Source: Sphingomonas sp. IC081 (GTDB lineage Bacteria; Pseudomonadota; Alphaproteobacteria; Sphingomonadales; Sphingomonadaceae). Taken from it: a stretch of DNA of 64,000 nt. The stretch spans positions 259,001 to 323,000 of the forward strand of contig NZ_CP029761.1 of the NCBI RefSeq assembly GCF_006874585.1. Reading direction: 5' to 3'. Below are positions 9,603 to 17,121 of this stretch, piece by piece. The notes under the pieces were generated by a model that saw only the letters and a program-made list of their open reading frames with translations, did not search any database and was not told the origin of the DNA. The number at the start of each line of letters is the position of its first letter. The stretch's first letter is position 1. The translations under genes were made by a program, and so were the position numbers.

Positions 9603-10274
9603 ATGACCCGCACCTTCAAGATCTTTCGCTCTTGCGTAGGCGCGGCTGCCCCGATTTTGCTCGGGACTGCCGCGTTTTCCGTTCCTGCCCTCCTTCCGGC
9701 AACGCCTGCCCTTGCGGCATCGCCTGCCGAGCAGCAGCAATTGGCGGCCGCCGTGGCCGCCTTGCGCGGGATCTCCACGCTCAAGGCCGACTTCCTGCAG
9801 ACCGACCGCAATGGCGGTTCCGTCTCCGGCCAGCTGACGCTCGCCCGCCCCGGGCGCATTCGCTTCCAGTACGAGAAGAGCGCGCGCATGCTCATTGTCG
9901 GTGACGGCAAGGCGCTGACGATGGTCGACTATGCAGTCAACCAGGTGCAGCGCTGGCCGATCGGCAATAGCCCGCTGGGGGCCTTGCTCGATCCCAAGCG
10001 CGACGTCGCGCAGTTCGGCAAGATCCGTCCTACCGGCAATCCCAATGTCATCTCGGTGGAAGTGCGCGTTCCCTCGCATCCCGAGTACGGCGTGATCACG
10101 CTGATCTTCACCCGCAAGGCGTCGGCGCCGGGCGGCCTGGAGCTGACTTATTGGGTGGCGCTCGATTCGCAGAATCAGCGCACCACCATCACGCTGTCGA
10201 ATCACCGCTACGGCGTTCCGGTCAGCGACAACGACTTCCGGTTCAACGATCCGAGGCCGCGTAACCGTCGCTGA
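9603..10274 (+). CDS. lolA: Outer-membrane lipoprotein carrier LolA-like protein
   Basis: A periplasmic chaperone that would ferry lipoproteins from LolCDE to the outer membrane. The 223-residue precursor has an Ala-rich signal peptide with cleavage near PALAASPAE. The mature domain has the LolA opening (LRGISTLKADFLQTDRNGG), the strand GRIRFQYEK and the later TIRPTGNPN-like and GLELTYWVALDSQNQRT segments. ATG at 9603 follows GGGAGGCTT. In alphaproteobacteria such proteins can be divergent LolA paralogues, so the exact role is likely rather than certain. Confidence 0.85.
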   Translation: MTRTFKIFRSCVGAAAPILLGTAAFSVPALLPATPALAASPAEQQQLAAAVAALRGISTLKADFLQTDRNGGSVSGQLTLARPGRIRFQYEKSARMLIVGDGKALTMVDYAVNQVQRWPIGNSPLGALLDPKRDVAQFGKIRPTGNPNVISVEVRVPSHPEYGVITLIFTRKASAPGGLELTYWVALDSQNQRTTITLSNHRYGVPVSDNDFRFNDPRPRNRR

Positions 10275-10344
10275 GGGGAAACGCTTGGTCGCGATTTACC
10301 CCAGGTCTGCGACAAAATGCGACCGAATCCTTCAGTCCGTTCAC

Positions 10345-10372
10345 TTGGCAGCAAGCCAGGAGCACCTAGATA
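10345..10372 (+). promoter_or_regulatory. Candidate promoter of the small RNA
   Basis: TTGGCA at 10345-10350 and TAGATA at 10367-10372 are separated by 16 bp, an acceptable housekeeping promoter. The predicted start near 10379 lies 126 bp upstream of a strong terminator with no reading frame in between. Confidence 0.4.
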
Positions 10373-10378
10373 GGAATG

Positions 10379-10508
10379 GTCAGAACGGTTCGAGGCGGGT
10401 TTCCCCCCTGTTGCCCACGCCTCTCACAAGAGCCCTTCTGATTTAGCGTGACGAACGCTTACAGGAACCCTCGGTCCTCTGCCCCCGGACCGAGGGTTTT
10501 TGTTTTTT
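10379..10508 (+). ncRNA. Candidate structured small RNA
   Basis: The 130-nt stretch contains three consecutive hairpins: 10392-10423 (GAGGCG/CGCCTC), 10445-10459 (AGCGT/ACGCT) and the terminator at 10468-10496. It follows a plausible promoter and has no convincing reading frame. The alternative is that it is just the 3' untranslated part of lolA. I do not recognise an Rfam family. Confidence 0.45.
10468..10508 (+). terminator. Strong intrinsic terminator
   Basis: A perfect 10-bp stem CCCTCGGTCC/GGACCGAGGG (10468-10477 with 10487-10496) is followed by a long T-rich tail. It ends transcription of lolA and/or the candidate small RNA. Confidence 0.9.
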
Positions 10509-10699
10509 CGGGTCGCCTTTTCCGCTCTGCGGGGCTGCGCCCAGAAGAATTGGGCGCTACCGCTCTGCGCTTCCGGTACTCACGGCCATATAGGCCGCTC
10601 CGCTCCGGTTCTCGATCGGCAGCATTCTCGCTCCCGCCGGACGAAAAATTCGACCCGAAAAACGCGGACGTTGCTCGGGGAGTTCGCGTTCAAAAACCA

Positions 10700-10737
10700 C
10701 CGTCACCCCCGCGAAGGCGGTGGCCCCGCTTCCTTTT
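10700..10737. repeat. REP-like sequence
   Basis: CACCCCCGCGAAGGCGGTGG forms a small palindrome around CCGCGAAGGCGG, the core of REP-type repeats that I recall as common between sphingomonad genes. The rest of 10509-10809 shows no gene; it precedes xth. Confidence 0.45.
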
Positions 10738-10809
10738 TCTTCGCCCAACCGCACCAGCGCCCACGTGCACCTCTGGCAATTCGCGGGTGGTATCCCTAAT
10801 GCCGGAGCC

Positions 10810-11598
10810 ATGAAGATTGCCACCTGGAACATCAATTCGGTCCGCCTGCGTCTCGATCAGGTCGAGCGTTTCCTCACTGAACAGTCCCCCGACATCCTGT
10901 GCCTTCAGGAGATCAAGGTTGCCGAGCATCTCTTCCCGCACGAGATGTTCGAACGCCTCGGCTTTACGCACCGCGCGATTCATGGCCAGAAGGGCTATCA
11001 CGGCGTCGCCACCGTCTCGAAAGTGCCCTTTACCGAATTCAGCCGCCATGACTGGCAGGACAATGGCGAGGCCCGCCATGTCGGCGTGGAGCTGCAGGGG
11101 GCCGGGCAGGGGCTGATCCTCGAGAACGTCTACATCCCTGCGGGCGGCGACATTGCCGACCGAGAGGTCAATCCCAAGTTTGGCCAGAAGCTCGACTTTC
11201 TTGAACGCATGACGCGCTGGGCGGACAAGATCGACCGCCCCACGCTGATCGTCGGCGATTTCAACATCGCCCCGCTTCCCTCCGACGTCTACGATCACAA
11301 GGCACTGCTCAAGGTCGTCAGCCATACGCCGATCGAGGTCGAGACGCTGGGGCGTTTCCAGGACGCGCATGGCTGGGTCGATCTCGGCCGCCAGTTCATT
11401 CCCGCGCCGGAGCGCAATTACTCCTGGTGGTCCTATCGCAGCTATTGGCGCCAGAAGGACCAGGGCCGCCGCCTCGACCACATGTGGGCCTCGCCCGACC
11501 TTGCGAAGCAGGCGCGGGCGCATTGCTTTGTCGAGGAAACCCGCCGCTGGGACCAGCCGAGCGACCACGTGCCGCTGATCAGCGAGTTCGAACTCTGA
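10810..11598 (+). CDS. xth: Exodeoxyribonuclease III
   Basis: DNA repair enzyme acting at abasic sites and as a 3'-5' exonuclease. The 262-residue protein shows the whole AP endonuclease signature: MKIATWNINSVRLR, LCLQEIKV (metal-binding Glu), the NVYIPAGGD segment, VGDFNIAP and the terminal SDHVPLISEF. ATG at 10810 is preferred to an upstream start at 10720 because the protein then begins exactly at the first conserved strand. The ribA-like gene follows at once in another frame. Confidence 0.95.
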   Translation: MKIATWNINSVRLRLDQVERFLTEQSPDILCLQEIKVAEHLFPHEMFERLGFTHRAIHGQKGYHGVATVSKVPFTEFSRHDWQDNGEARHVGVELQGAGQGLILENVYIPAGGDIADREVNPKFGQKLDFLERMTRWADKIDRPTLIVGDFNIAPLPSDVYDHKALLKVVSHTPIEVETLGRFQDAHGWVDLGRQFIPAPERNYSWWSYRSYWRQKDQGRRLDHMWASPDLAKQARAHCFVEETRRWDQPSDHVPLISEFEL

Positions 11599-11621
11599 GC
11601 GGGCAGGGCTCCTCCCGCCGC

Positions 11622-12656
11622 GTGGCGCTGGCGCTCGATGCGCTGCGCCATGGCTGGCCGATCCGGATTGGCGAGCATTCGGCACTGTTGCCCGCCGAGA
11701 CCGGCTTTGCGCCGGGTGTCACGGCACCGCGGATGCTGATCTCCGCCGCGCGGGCGGTGACGCTCAAGCTGGCCAACCAGCGCGAGGCGGCCGTGCCGGA
11801 AGCGCCGGTGCTGATTCGCGCGGCCGAGCCTTTCGATCTTGCCGCCGCACGCGCGATTGCCGATCCCGCGCTCGATCTGGTCCATCCGATGAAGGGCCCT
11901 TTCGCGGCCGAACACATCGATGACGCAGAGGCTGCGCGCACGGCCATGGAGCTGGCGCGGCTGGCCGGTATCCTGCCTGCCTTCCTTGTCGCGCCGGATG
12001 CGGCGGGCGAGGCACAGGCGGTCACGCCGGAGGATCTGGCCGCATGGAAGGACGTCTCCAATCTCGTCATTGCCTCGCGTGCGCGGCTGCCGGTTGCGGC
12101 GGCGGAGGATGCGGAGATCGTCGCCTTTCGCGCGCTCGACGATCTGCGCGAACATGTCGCGCTGGTCATCGGCACGCAGGATGGCGACCGCGCGCCGCTG
12201 GTGCGGCTCCATTCGGAATGCCTGACCGGGGATATCCTGGGCAGCCTCAAGTGCGATTGCGGTCCGCAGCTCGACGCGGCGCTGAGGGCGATGGCCGGGG
12301 AGGCGGCGGCCGGCGGTTGGGGGGTTCTGCTCTATCTGCGGCAGGAAGGGCGCGGCATCGGCCTCGTCAACAAGCTGCGCGCCTATCAATTGCAGGATCA
12401 GGGCTTCGACACGGTCGATGCCAACAACCGTCTCGGCCTGCCGACCGAGGCGCGCGATTTTCCCGTGGCCGCGCGCATGCTGGACCTGTTGGGCGTTCAC
12501 GCGATCCGGCTGATGACCAACAATCCGGCCAAGGTCGCCGCGCTCGAGGGCGTGGGGGTGACCGTGGCCGAACGCGTGCCGCACAAGCTGCCGGCCAACC
12601 CACACAATGCCCGCTATCTCGATACCAAGCGGGACCGCACGGGGCATATCCTCTAG
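11622..12656 (+). CDS. ribA: GTP cyclohydrolase II (RibA) with N-terminal extension
   Basis: Opens the riboflavin pathway by converting GTP to the diaminopyrimidine precursor. The C-terminal part (from about residue 150) is RibA: three zinc cysteines in SECLTGDILGSLKCDCG, YLRQEGRGIGL, and the NNRLGLPTEARDF and LMTNNPAKVAALEG motifs. The N-terminal part looks like a degenerate relative of dihydroxybutanone-phosphate synthase, an arrangement I recall from alphaproteobacteria. The frame is open from inside xth. GTG at 11622 is my choice, by homology with the ALDALRHGWPI start, but no strong ribosome binding site is visible, so the start is uncertain. Confidence 0.88.
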   Translation: MALALDALRHGWPIRIGEHSALLPAETGFAPGVTAPRMLISAARAVTLKLANQREAAVPEAPVLIRAAEPFDLAAARAIADPALDLVHPMKGPFAAEHIDDAEAARTAMELARLAGILPAFLVAPDAAGEAQAVTPEDLAAWKDVSNLVIASRARLPVAAAEDAEIVAFRALDDLREHVALVIGTQDGDRAPLVRLHSECLTGDILGSLKCDCGPQLDAALRAMAGEAAAGGWGVLLYLRQEGRGIGLVNKLRAYQLQDQGFDTVDANNRLGLPTEARDFPVAARMLDLLGVHAIRLMTNNPAKVAALEGVGVTVAERVPHKLPANPHNARYLDTKRDRTGHIL

Positions 12657-12741
12657 GGCATGGCTTTGGGCCCGTCGCGCAAGCGGGCCGCGCAAGAGGG
12701 GGCGGGGCGCGGAGGGTATCCCGGCCGCGCCCCGGGTCTTG

Positions 12742-13029
12742 TCACTGTGCGGTCACGAACAGGATGGCGCCGACCACGGCTGCCACCGCGCCCACGAACA
12801 GCGCCACGTTGACCAGGTCTTTCGCCTTGAAGCGATCATGGTGTTCTTCGCGGTAGCTGCGGAACTGGGCGGCGATGTCGGCGTCGCCGGCGAGCAGGCC
12901 AAGGTCGAGCGCGGTGGCCTTGCACGTGAACAGCTGGTGGAGCTCGGTCAGTTCGGCCTCGTCGAGTGCGGGATAGGTCTTCAGCAGCGCCGCGATGCGA
13001 TCGCGGGCGGCAACATTGGTATCGGACAT
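12742..13029 (-). CDS. Small membrane-anchored protein of unknown function
   Basis: A 95-residue protein with a helical, acidic cytoplasmic part (residues 1-70, including LDEAELTELHQLF and YREEHHDRFKAKD) and one C-terminal membrane segment (ALFVGAVAAVVGAILFV). ATG at 13029 is preceded by AGGAAA at a good distance; longer upstream frames are GC-driven. It converges on ribA with 85 bp between the stops. I do not recognise a family. Confidence 0.75.
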   Translation of the reverse strand: MSDTNVAARDRIAALLKTYPALDEAELTELHQLFTCKATALDLGLLAGDADIAAQFRSYREEHHDRFKAKDLVNVALFVGAVAAVVGAILFVTAQ

Positions 13030-13093
13030 GGAAATCGTTTCCTGAATCGGCGTTTCTTGCAGGCGCACGCGTGCGCGCCCGGCGAGAGGCGGA

Positions 13094-13453
13094 TCAGGCG
13101 AAAGGCGGTGCGGTGCTGTCCGGCAGCCGCGCGGGATGGACGCGCGGGGGCGGTCCTCGGGCTTCCGGGCGGAGGCGCGGGGCTCTGGCCGGGGCCAGCG
13201 ATGCGAGCCGGGGCATGGCCGGTGCGATCGCGGGGGAGGGCGGCGGTGAGGGGAGCGGCAGGGCCTGTGCGGTCGCAGCGTCCGTGCGGCGCTGCGCGGC
13301 AAGGGCAAGGTCGATGGTCGCGGCGCTGAAGGCCGAACCTTGCTGGCGTTCAAGCGGCGCGCGAATCGGCTCTCCCGCCTGCAGCGCGATGGCCGCCAGC
13401 AGGAGCATCGCCCAGAGGCGGAAGCGCAGGAAAGTGGAAAGCACCGTTCCCAT
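13094..13453 (-). CDS. Small Pro-rich exported protein, hypothetical
   Basis: 119 residues beginning with MGTVLSTFLRFRLWAMLLLA, a signal peptide or anchor, followed by GSAFSAATIDLALAAQRR and a long Pro/Ala/Arg-rich tail. The tail is low complexity, so part of this frame could be chance in GC-rich DNA. It lies upstream of and in the same direction as the 95-residue protein. No family is recognised. Confidence 0.5.
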   Translation of the reverse strand: MGTVLSTFLRFRLWAMLLLAAIALQAGEPIRAPLERQQGSAFSAATIDLALAAQRRTDAATAQALPLPSPPPSPAIAPAMPRLASLAPARAPRLRPEARGPPPRVHPARLPDSTAPPFA

Positions 13454-13530
13454 GGGGTGCAGCTAGGCGCTCGGGGACGCGCGTGCAAGCGGTGGGGGGC
13501 GGTTGGGGGCGATACGGGCGGGGTTCAGGA

Positions 13531-13573
13531 AAGTCGAAGGGCGCAAGGGACCGGCCTCTGCGCCCTTCGACTT
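13531..13573. terminator. Bidirectional hairpin downstream of the alcohol dehydrogenase
   Basis: A perfect 15-bp stem (13531-13545 with 13559-13573) encloses 13 nt. It lies 15 bp beyond the stop of the leftward dehydrogenase gene. The T tract is short. Confidence 0.75.
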
Positions 13574-13587
13574 TCAGCAGGCTGACC

Positions 13588-14610
13588 TCAGAGGGTAAGG
13601 GCGACGCGGCCGTCGATGCGGCCATGACGCAGGTCGTCGAGCACTTCGTTGACCTCTTCGAGCGGCCGTGCGGCGACCTTGGCCTTGACCTTGCCTTGTG
13701 CGGCAAAGGCGATGGCCTCGTCGAGATCGTAGCGGGTACCGACGATCGAGCCGCGAATGGTGATACGCTTGAGCACGACGTCGAAGATCGGGGTCGGGAA
13801 GTCGCCCGGGGGCAGGCCGATCAGGCTGACGGTCGCGCGGCGGCGGGCGCAGGCGATGGCTTGCGAGAAGGCAGCGCGCGAGACGGCGGTGACGATCACG
13901 CCATGCGCGCCGCCGCCGGTTTCCTTCTGGACCTTGGCGACCAGATCGGGATCGGTGGCGTCGAAGGCGAGTTCGGCGCCGAGTTCACGGGCGAGCTTGA
14001 GCTTCGATTCGCCGATGTCGATGCCGATCACGTTGAGGCCCATGGCCTTGGCATATTGCACCGCGACGTGGCCGAGGCCGCCCACGCCCGAGCAGACCAC
14101 CCACTGTCCGGGGCGCGCCTCGGTCTCCTTGAGGCCCTTGTAGACGGTGACGCCGGCGCAGAGGATCGGTGCCATCGACACGAAGTCAACGTCGGCAGGC
14201 AGGCGGCCGACGAAGGGGGCGGCGGCGATCACGTATTCGGCATAACCGCCGTTGACCGAGTAGCCGGTGTTGGCCTGCTTTTCGCAGAGCGTTTCCCAGC
14301 CGGTCTCGCAATATTCGCATTCGCGGCAGGCATGGTGCAGCCAGGGCACGCCCACGGCATCGCCTTCCTTGAGATCGGTAACGCCAGCACCGAGCGCGAC
14401 GACGTGGCCCACGCCTTCATGGCCCGGGATCAGCGGCAGCGGTGCCTTGACCGGCCAGTCGCCGTCGATGGCGTGAAGGTCAGTATGGCAGACACCGCTG
14501 GCGACAACCTTCACCAGCACTTCGCCAGGACCGGGGGTCGGGATCGGCACTTGCTCGATGGTGAGGGGGGCGCCGTATTCACGGGCAACGGCTGCGCGCA
14601 TGGTCTGCAT
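13588..14610 (-). CDS. adhP: Zinc-dependent alcohol dehydrogenase (AdhP type)
   Basis: Oxidises primary alcohols with NAD. The 340-residue chain has the catalytic zinc site C41 and H64 (GHEGVGHV), the structural zinc cysteines C95, C98, C101 and C109, and the nucleotide-binding GVGGLGH. The layout and length fit the AdhP/class I-like bacterial enzymes. ATG at 14610 follows AAGGAGAGATC; the longer open frame upstream is rejected. It is a single gene closed by the hairpin at 13531-13573. Physiological substrate is unknown, with ethanol or a related short alcohol most likely. Confidence 0.93.
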   Translation of the reverse strand: MQTMRAAVAREYGAPLTIEQVPIPTPGPGEVLVKVVASGVCHTDLHAIDGDWPVKAPLPLIPGHEGVGHVVALGAGVTDLKEGDAVGVPWLHHACRECEYCETGWETLCEKQANTGYSVNGGYAEYVIAAAPFVGRLPADVDFVSMAPILCAGVTVYKGLKETEARPGQWVVCSGVGGLGHVAVQYAKAMGLNVIGIDIGESKLKLARELGAELAFDATDPDLVAKVQKETGGGAHGVIVTAVSRAAFSQAIACARRRATVSLIGLPPGDFPTPIFDVVLKRITIRGSIVGTRYDLDEAIAFAAQGKVKAKVAARPLEEVNEVLDDLRHGRIDGRVALTL

Positions 14611-14862
14611 CGGATCTCTCCTTGCTGCGTTCCGCGAGTGGGGGACTCGCGGACTTCTTATGGATAGGCCGGACACGCCGCGTCTTGTTGAAAACGCAGC
14701 AAAAGATCGCGTCCGCACGGGGGTGACACCGCGCCGGGAAGTCTAGGTCAGGCGCGAAAATCAAGGCAACCGTACGGTCGCTCCAGATGCGCACTATGGG
14801 GCCCGGGGTGTTTCAACCTTGCGACAGTTTCTGCCATGGCTGCAGTGCGGGCAGCCGCGGCG

Positions 14863-15837
14863 TCATCGCTTTTCGTAACGGACCAGCCCGGGGCCGAGGG
14901 CATTGGCGCCCAGTTTCACCGGATCGCCGGACCAGTCGGCGACGAAGGCGCTCTTGCGGTCGATTCCGGGGGCAAAGCGTGCGTCGTTCGCCTCCACCAG
15001 CAGGCCCTGCGAGGTGTGGTTGCGGTGTTCGGCAGCGACGGCGATGAAGGCGGAGTAGTTCTCCTTGTCGCGCCCTTGCACGAACCAGTTGCCGACGATC
15101 CGCCCGGTCGCGCCGTCGGCCAGGTCGATCATGTAGTTGGTGCCGCGCCCGGCCGAATCGTCGAAGCTGCAATCGGCAACCGCGATCCCGGAGGCGCGGC
15201 TCTTGAGGTAGTGTCCGCCGGTGCCCGCCTCGAAACGGGTGCGGGTGACGGTGAGCGTGCCGTAATTGCCGACGTAGATCGAATGCGCGCAGCCTGAACC
15301 CTCGCAGGTGCCGAGGCGGCTGAACGTGGACTTGTCGATGATGATCGTGCCCAGCGAATCGTCGCCGGTCAGCAGGCCCTGCTCGCTGTCGCGGAACCAG
15401 GACTGCGTGACGGTGAGATTGCCGTGTTCGAGGCGGATGCCCGCGCCGTTCTTGTCGCCGACGTGGATGTTGGCAAAGACCATGCCGTCCACGTGGGCAC
15501 TGCGCCCGCGCAGCACCAGCGCGGCCTTGTCCTCGCAGGTGACACCGTCGAGGATCGACTGTCCCGGCACTACCGCCTGGTAGGTCACGTCTCCCTTGCT
15601 TTGCACCGCGCAGTCGGCAAATCGCATCGAGGCGAAGCGGATGGTGCCATGCGCGTCACCGATGGCGTCCACCGCGTCCTGCAGGCGGCTGTAGCTGCGC
15701 CCGGTCTCGACCACGGTGTAGGGCGCTGTGGCCGAGGGACCGGACGAGGCGGGCGGCACGGCCTCTGCCTGCAGCAGTGCGGCCGGAAGGGCCGCAGAGG
15801 CGATGACGACGACGGCGATTCGGGCGAGGCGGTTCAT
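14863..15837 (-). CDS. Exported right-handed beta-helix protein
   Basis: A 324-residue precursor with a signal peptide cleaved near LLQAEA. The body reads as repeated beta-helix rungs: GIRLEHGNLTVTQSWF, GTIIIDKSTFSRL, YGTLTVTRTRFEAG, SGIAVADCSFDDS, ATGRIVGNWFVQG. Such folds are used by polysaccharide lyases and epimerases but also by proteins without known activity, and I see no catalytic signature. A family assignment beyond parallel beta-helix is not justified. It lies alone between adhP and the second palindromic repeat. Confidence 0.8.
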   Translation of the reverse strand: MNRLARIAVVVIASAALPAALLQAEAVPPASSGPSATAPYTVVETGRSYSRLQDAVDAIGDAHGTIRFASMRFADCAVQSKGDVTYQAVVPGQSILDGVTCEDKAALVLRGRSAHVDGMVFANIHVGDKNGAGIRLEHGNLTVTQSWFRDSEQGLLTGDDSLGTIIIDKSTFSRLGTCEGSGCAHSIYVGNYGTLTVTRTRFEAGTGGHYLKSRASGIAVADCSFDDSAGRGTNYMIDLADGATGRIVGNWFVQGRDKENYSAFIAVAAEHRNHTSQGLLVEANDARFAPGIDRKSAFVADWSGDPVKLGANALGPGLVRYEKR

Positions 15838-15932
15838 GGCGCCGAGACTAGCGGCCCTGGCAGACGATCACGCAAGCCACTTTCGTAACATTCCTGGCCA
15901 CCGTCTCTTTGCGGGACAGGACAGTTTACGGC

Positions 15933-16114
15933 CTGGGCGGCGTGGACAAATTCCTCGGGGGCACATGGGGGCTACCCCGAAGGGGCCGGACCAAAACCCG
16001 CCACTTCGGCGTCGGTTCGGCTTGAACTATCGACATAGTCCTGCGCCTCATCTCCTTGAATTGACGGGTTTTGCCTCCGGTCGTGACCTCGAGGAATTTG
16101 TCCACGCCGCCTAG
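15933..16114. repeat. Second palindromic MITE-like element
   Basis: Bases 15933-15956 pair with 16091-16114 (GGCGGCGTGGACAAATTCCTC arms, one mismatch). The roughly 180-bp interior shares TCGGTTCGG, TATCGACATA and CGCCT blocks with the element at 6952-7242. Just left of it, AGTTTACGGCCT copies the right tip of that first element. No gene is inside. Confidence 0.75.
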
Positions 16115-17121
16115 AACGAGCGCCGCAGCGAAATTCCGGCCGAAGTCGTATTGCCGGCGATCGCGCCGATGCTGCGCGTGGCGTAGAGGTCGATGCCCAG
16201 GCTATCGGTTATCCGCATGTTGGCGGTGACGCCGACTTCCCACCAGCCGTCGGCGGTGTGGCGCGCCGGCAGGAGGCCGGTGCGTGCCGCATAGGCGACG
16301 TCGTGATAGTCGCGCACGACGACTTCGGACAGGGCATTGCTGGTCCAGGCACGTGCGACCGAAAGGCCGACGTACTGATTGGCGTTCTGGCCGAAGGCGT
16401 GATCGACGCGCAAGGTCGCCGCCGAACTCCAGGTCGGCTCGTCGGTCTCCAGATCGACCAGGCCGGTGCCGTCCGGCGCAGGGTGCAGCAACCGGCCGTG
16501 GGCGTAGGATACCGTTGCTGTCGGGGTTGCGAACCAGCGTGTGGCGAGTGGGATCACCTTTCCGAAATCGCCGCCGACAGAATAGTAGCGGCTGCCCGAG
16601 GCGCCGGTGCTGTCGCGGGGGACGCTGCCATTGTCGCTGGTGATGCGCCCGTAATCCTGATGGCCATAGCTGATCCAGCCGTCGACGACCCAGTTGTCGA
16701 AATTGCCGCCGGCGCCGATCGTGCCGACAAGATAGTCCGAGGGCAACGCGGTGTTCGCCTGAAGGAGCGTGCCGTGATAGCGCATCAGTGCACCGCGCAG
16801 GTAGCCACGGCCGATCTGGCGCGTCAGCGCCAGCGATTGCCAGGATCCGTCGGAGCCCTGGTCGCGGTTGCTGGCTCCGGCGGCGAGCGCGAAACTCCAC
16901 GGCTTGGAATTGCCAGGAGGGACGGTGTCTCCGTCTTGGGCACCCGTGCCGGCAGCGCTGGCCGGGGCGTTTGCCTCGGTCGCTGATGCTGAGGTGACGT
17001 CGGCCGCGGGTTCGGATGGCAGCGCGGCTGGAACGCTCGTTTCCTGGGCAGAGACCGCGCCGGGCGCACACACCGTAATAATTCCCGCCAGCAGCGGGCG
17101 GCACACCAGTCTGGCGAACAT
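16111..17121 (-). CDS. Outer-membrane beta-barrel protein (autotransporter-barrel like)
   Basis: A 336-residue precursor with a signal peptide cleaved near VSAQE, then an Ala/Ser/Pro-rich linker to about residue 70, then a barrel domain of about 260 residues built of alternating strands (YLRGALMRYHG, VDGWISYGHQDYG, RYYSVGGDFGKV, NQYVGLSVARAW, WWEVGVTANMRIT). It ends LRRSF, with the terminal aromatic residue used by the BAM machinery. Its start overlaps the stop of the histidine kinase gene by ATGA, so the two are translationally coupled. Role is unknown; it could be the output or the sensory partner of the kinase. Confidence 0.82.
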   Translation of the reverse strand: MFARLVCRPLLAGIITVCAPGAVSAQETSVPAALPSEPAADVTSASATEANAPASAAGTGAQDGDTVPPGNSKPWSFALAAGASNRDQGSDGSWQSLALTRQIGRGYLRGALMRYHGTLLQANTALPSDYLVGTIGAGGNFDNWVVDGWISYGHQDYGRITSDNGSVPRDSTGASGSRYYSVGGDFGKVIPLATRWFATPTATVSYAHGRLLHPAPDGTGLVDLETDEPTWSSAATLRVDHAFGQNANQYVGLSVARAWTSNALSEVVVRDYHDVAYAARTGLLPARHTADGWWEVGVTANMRITDSLGIDLYATRSIGAIAGNTTSAGISLRRSF

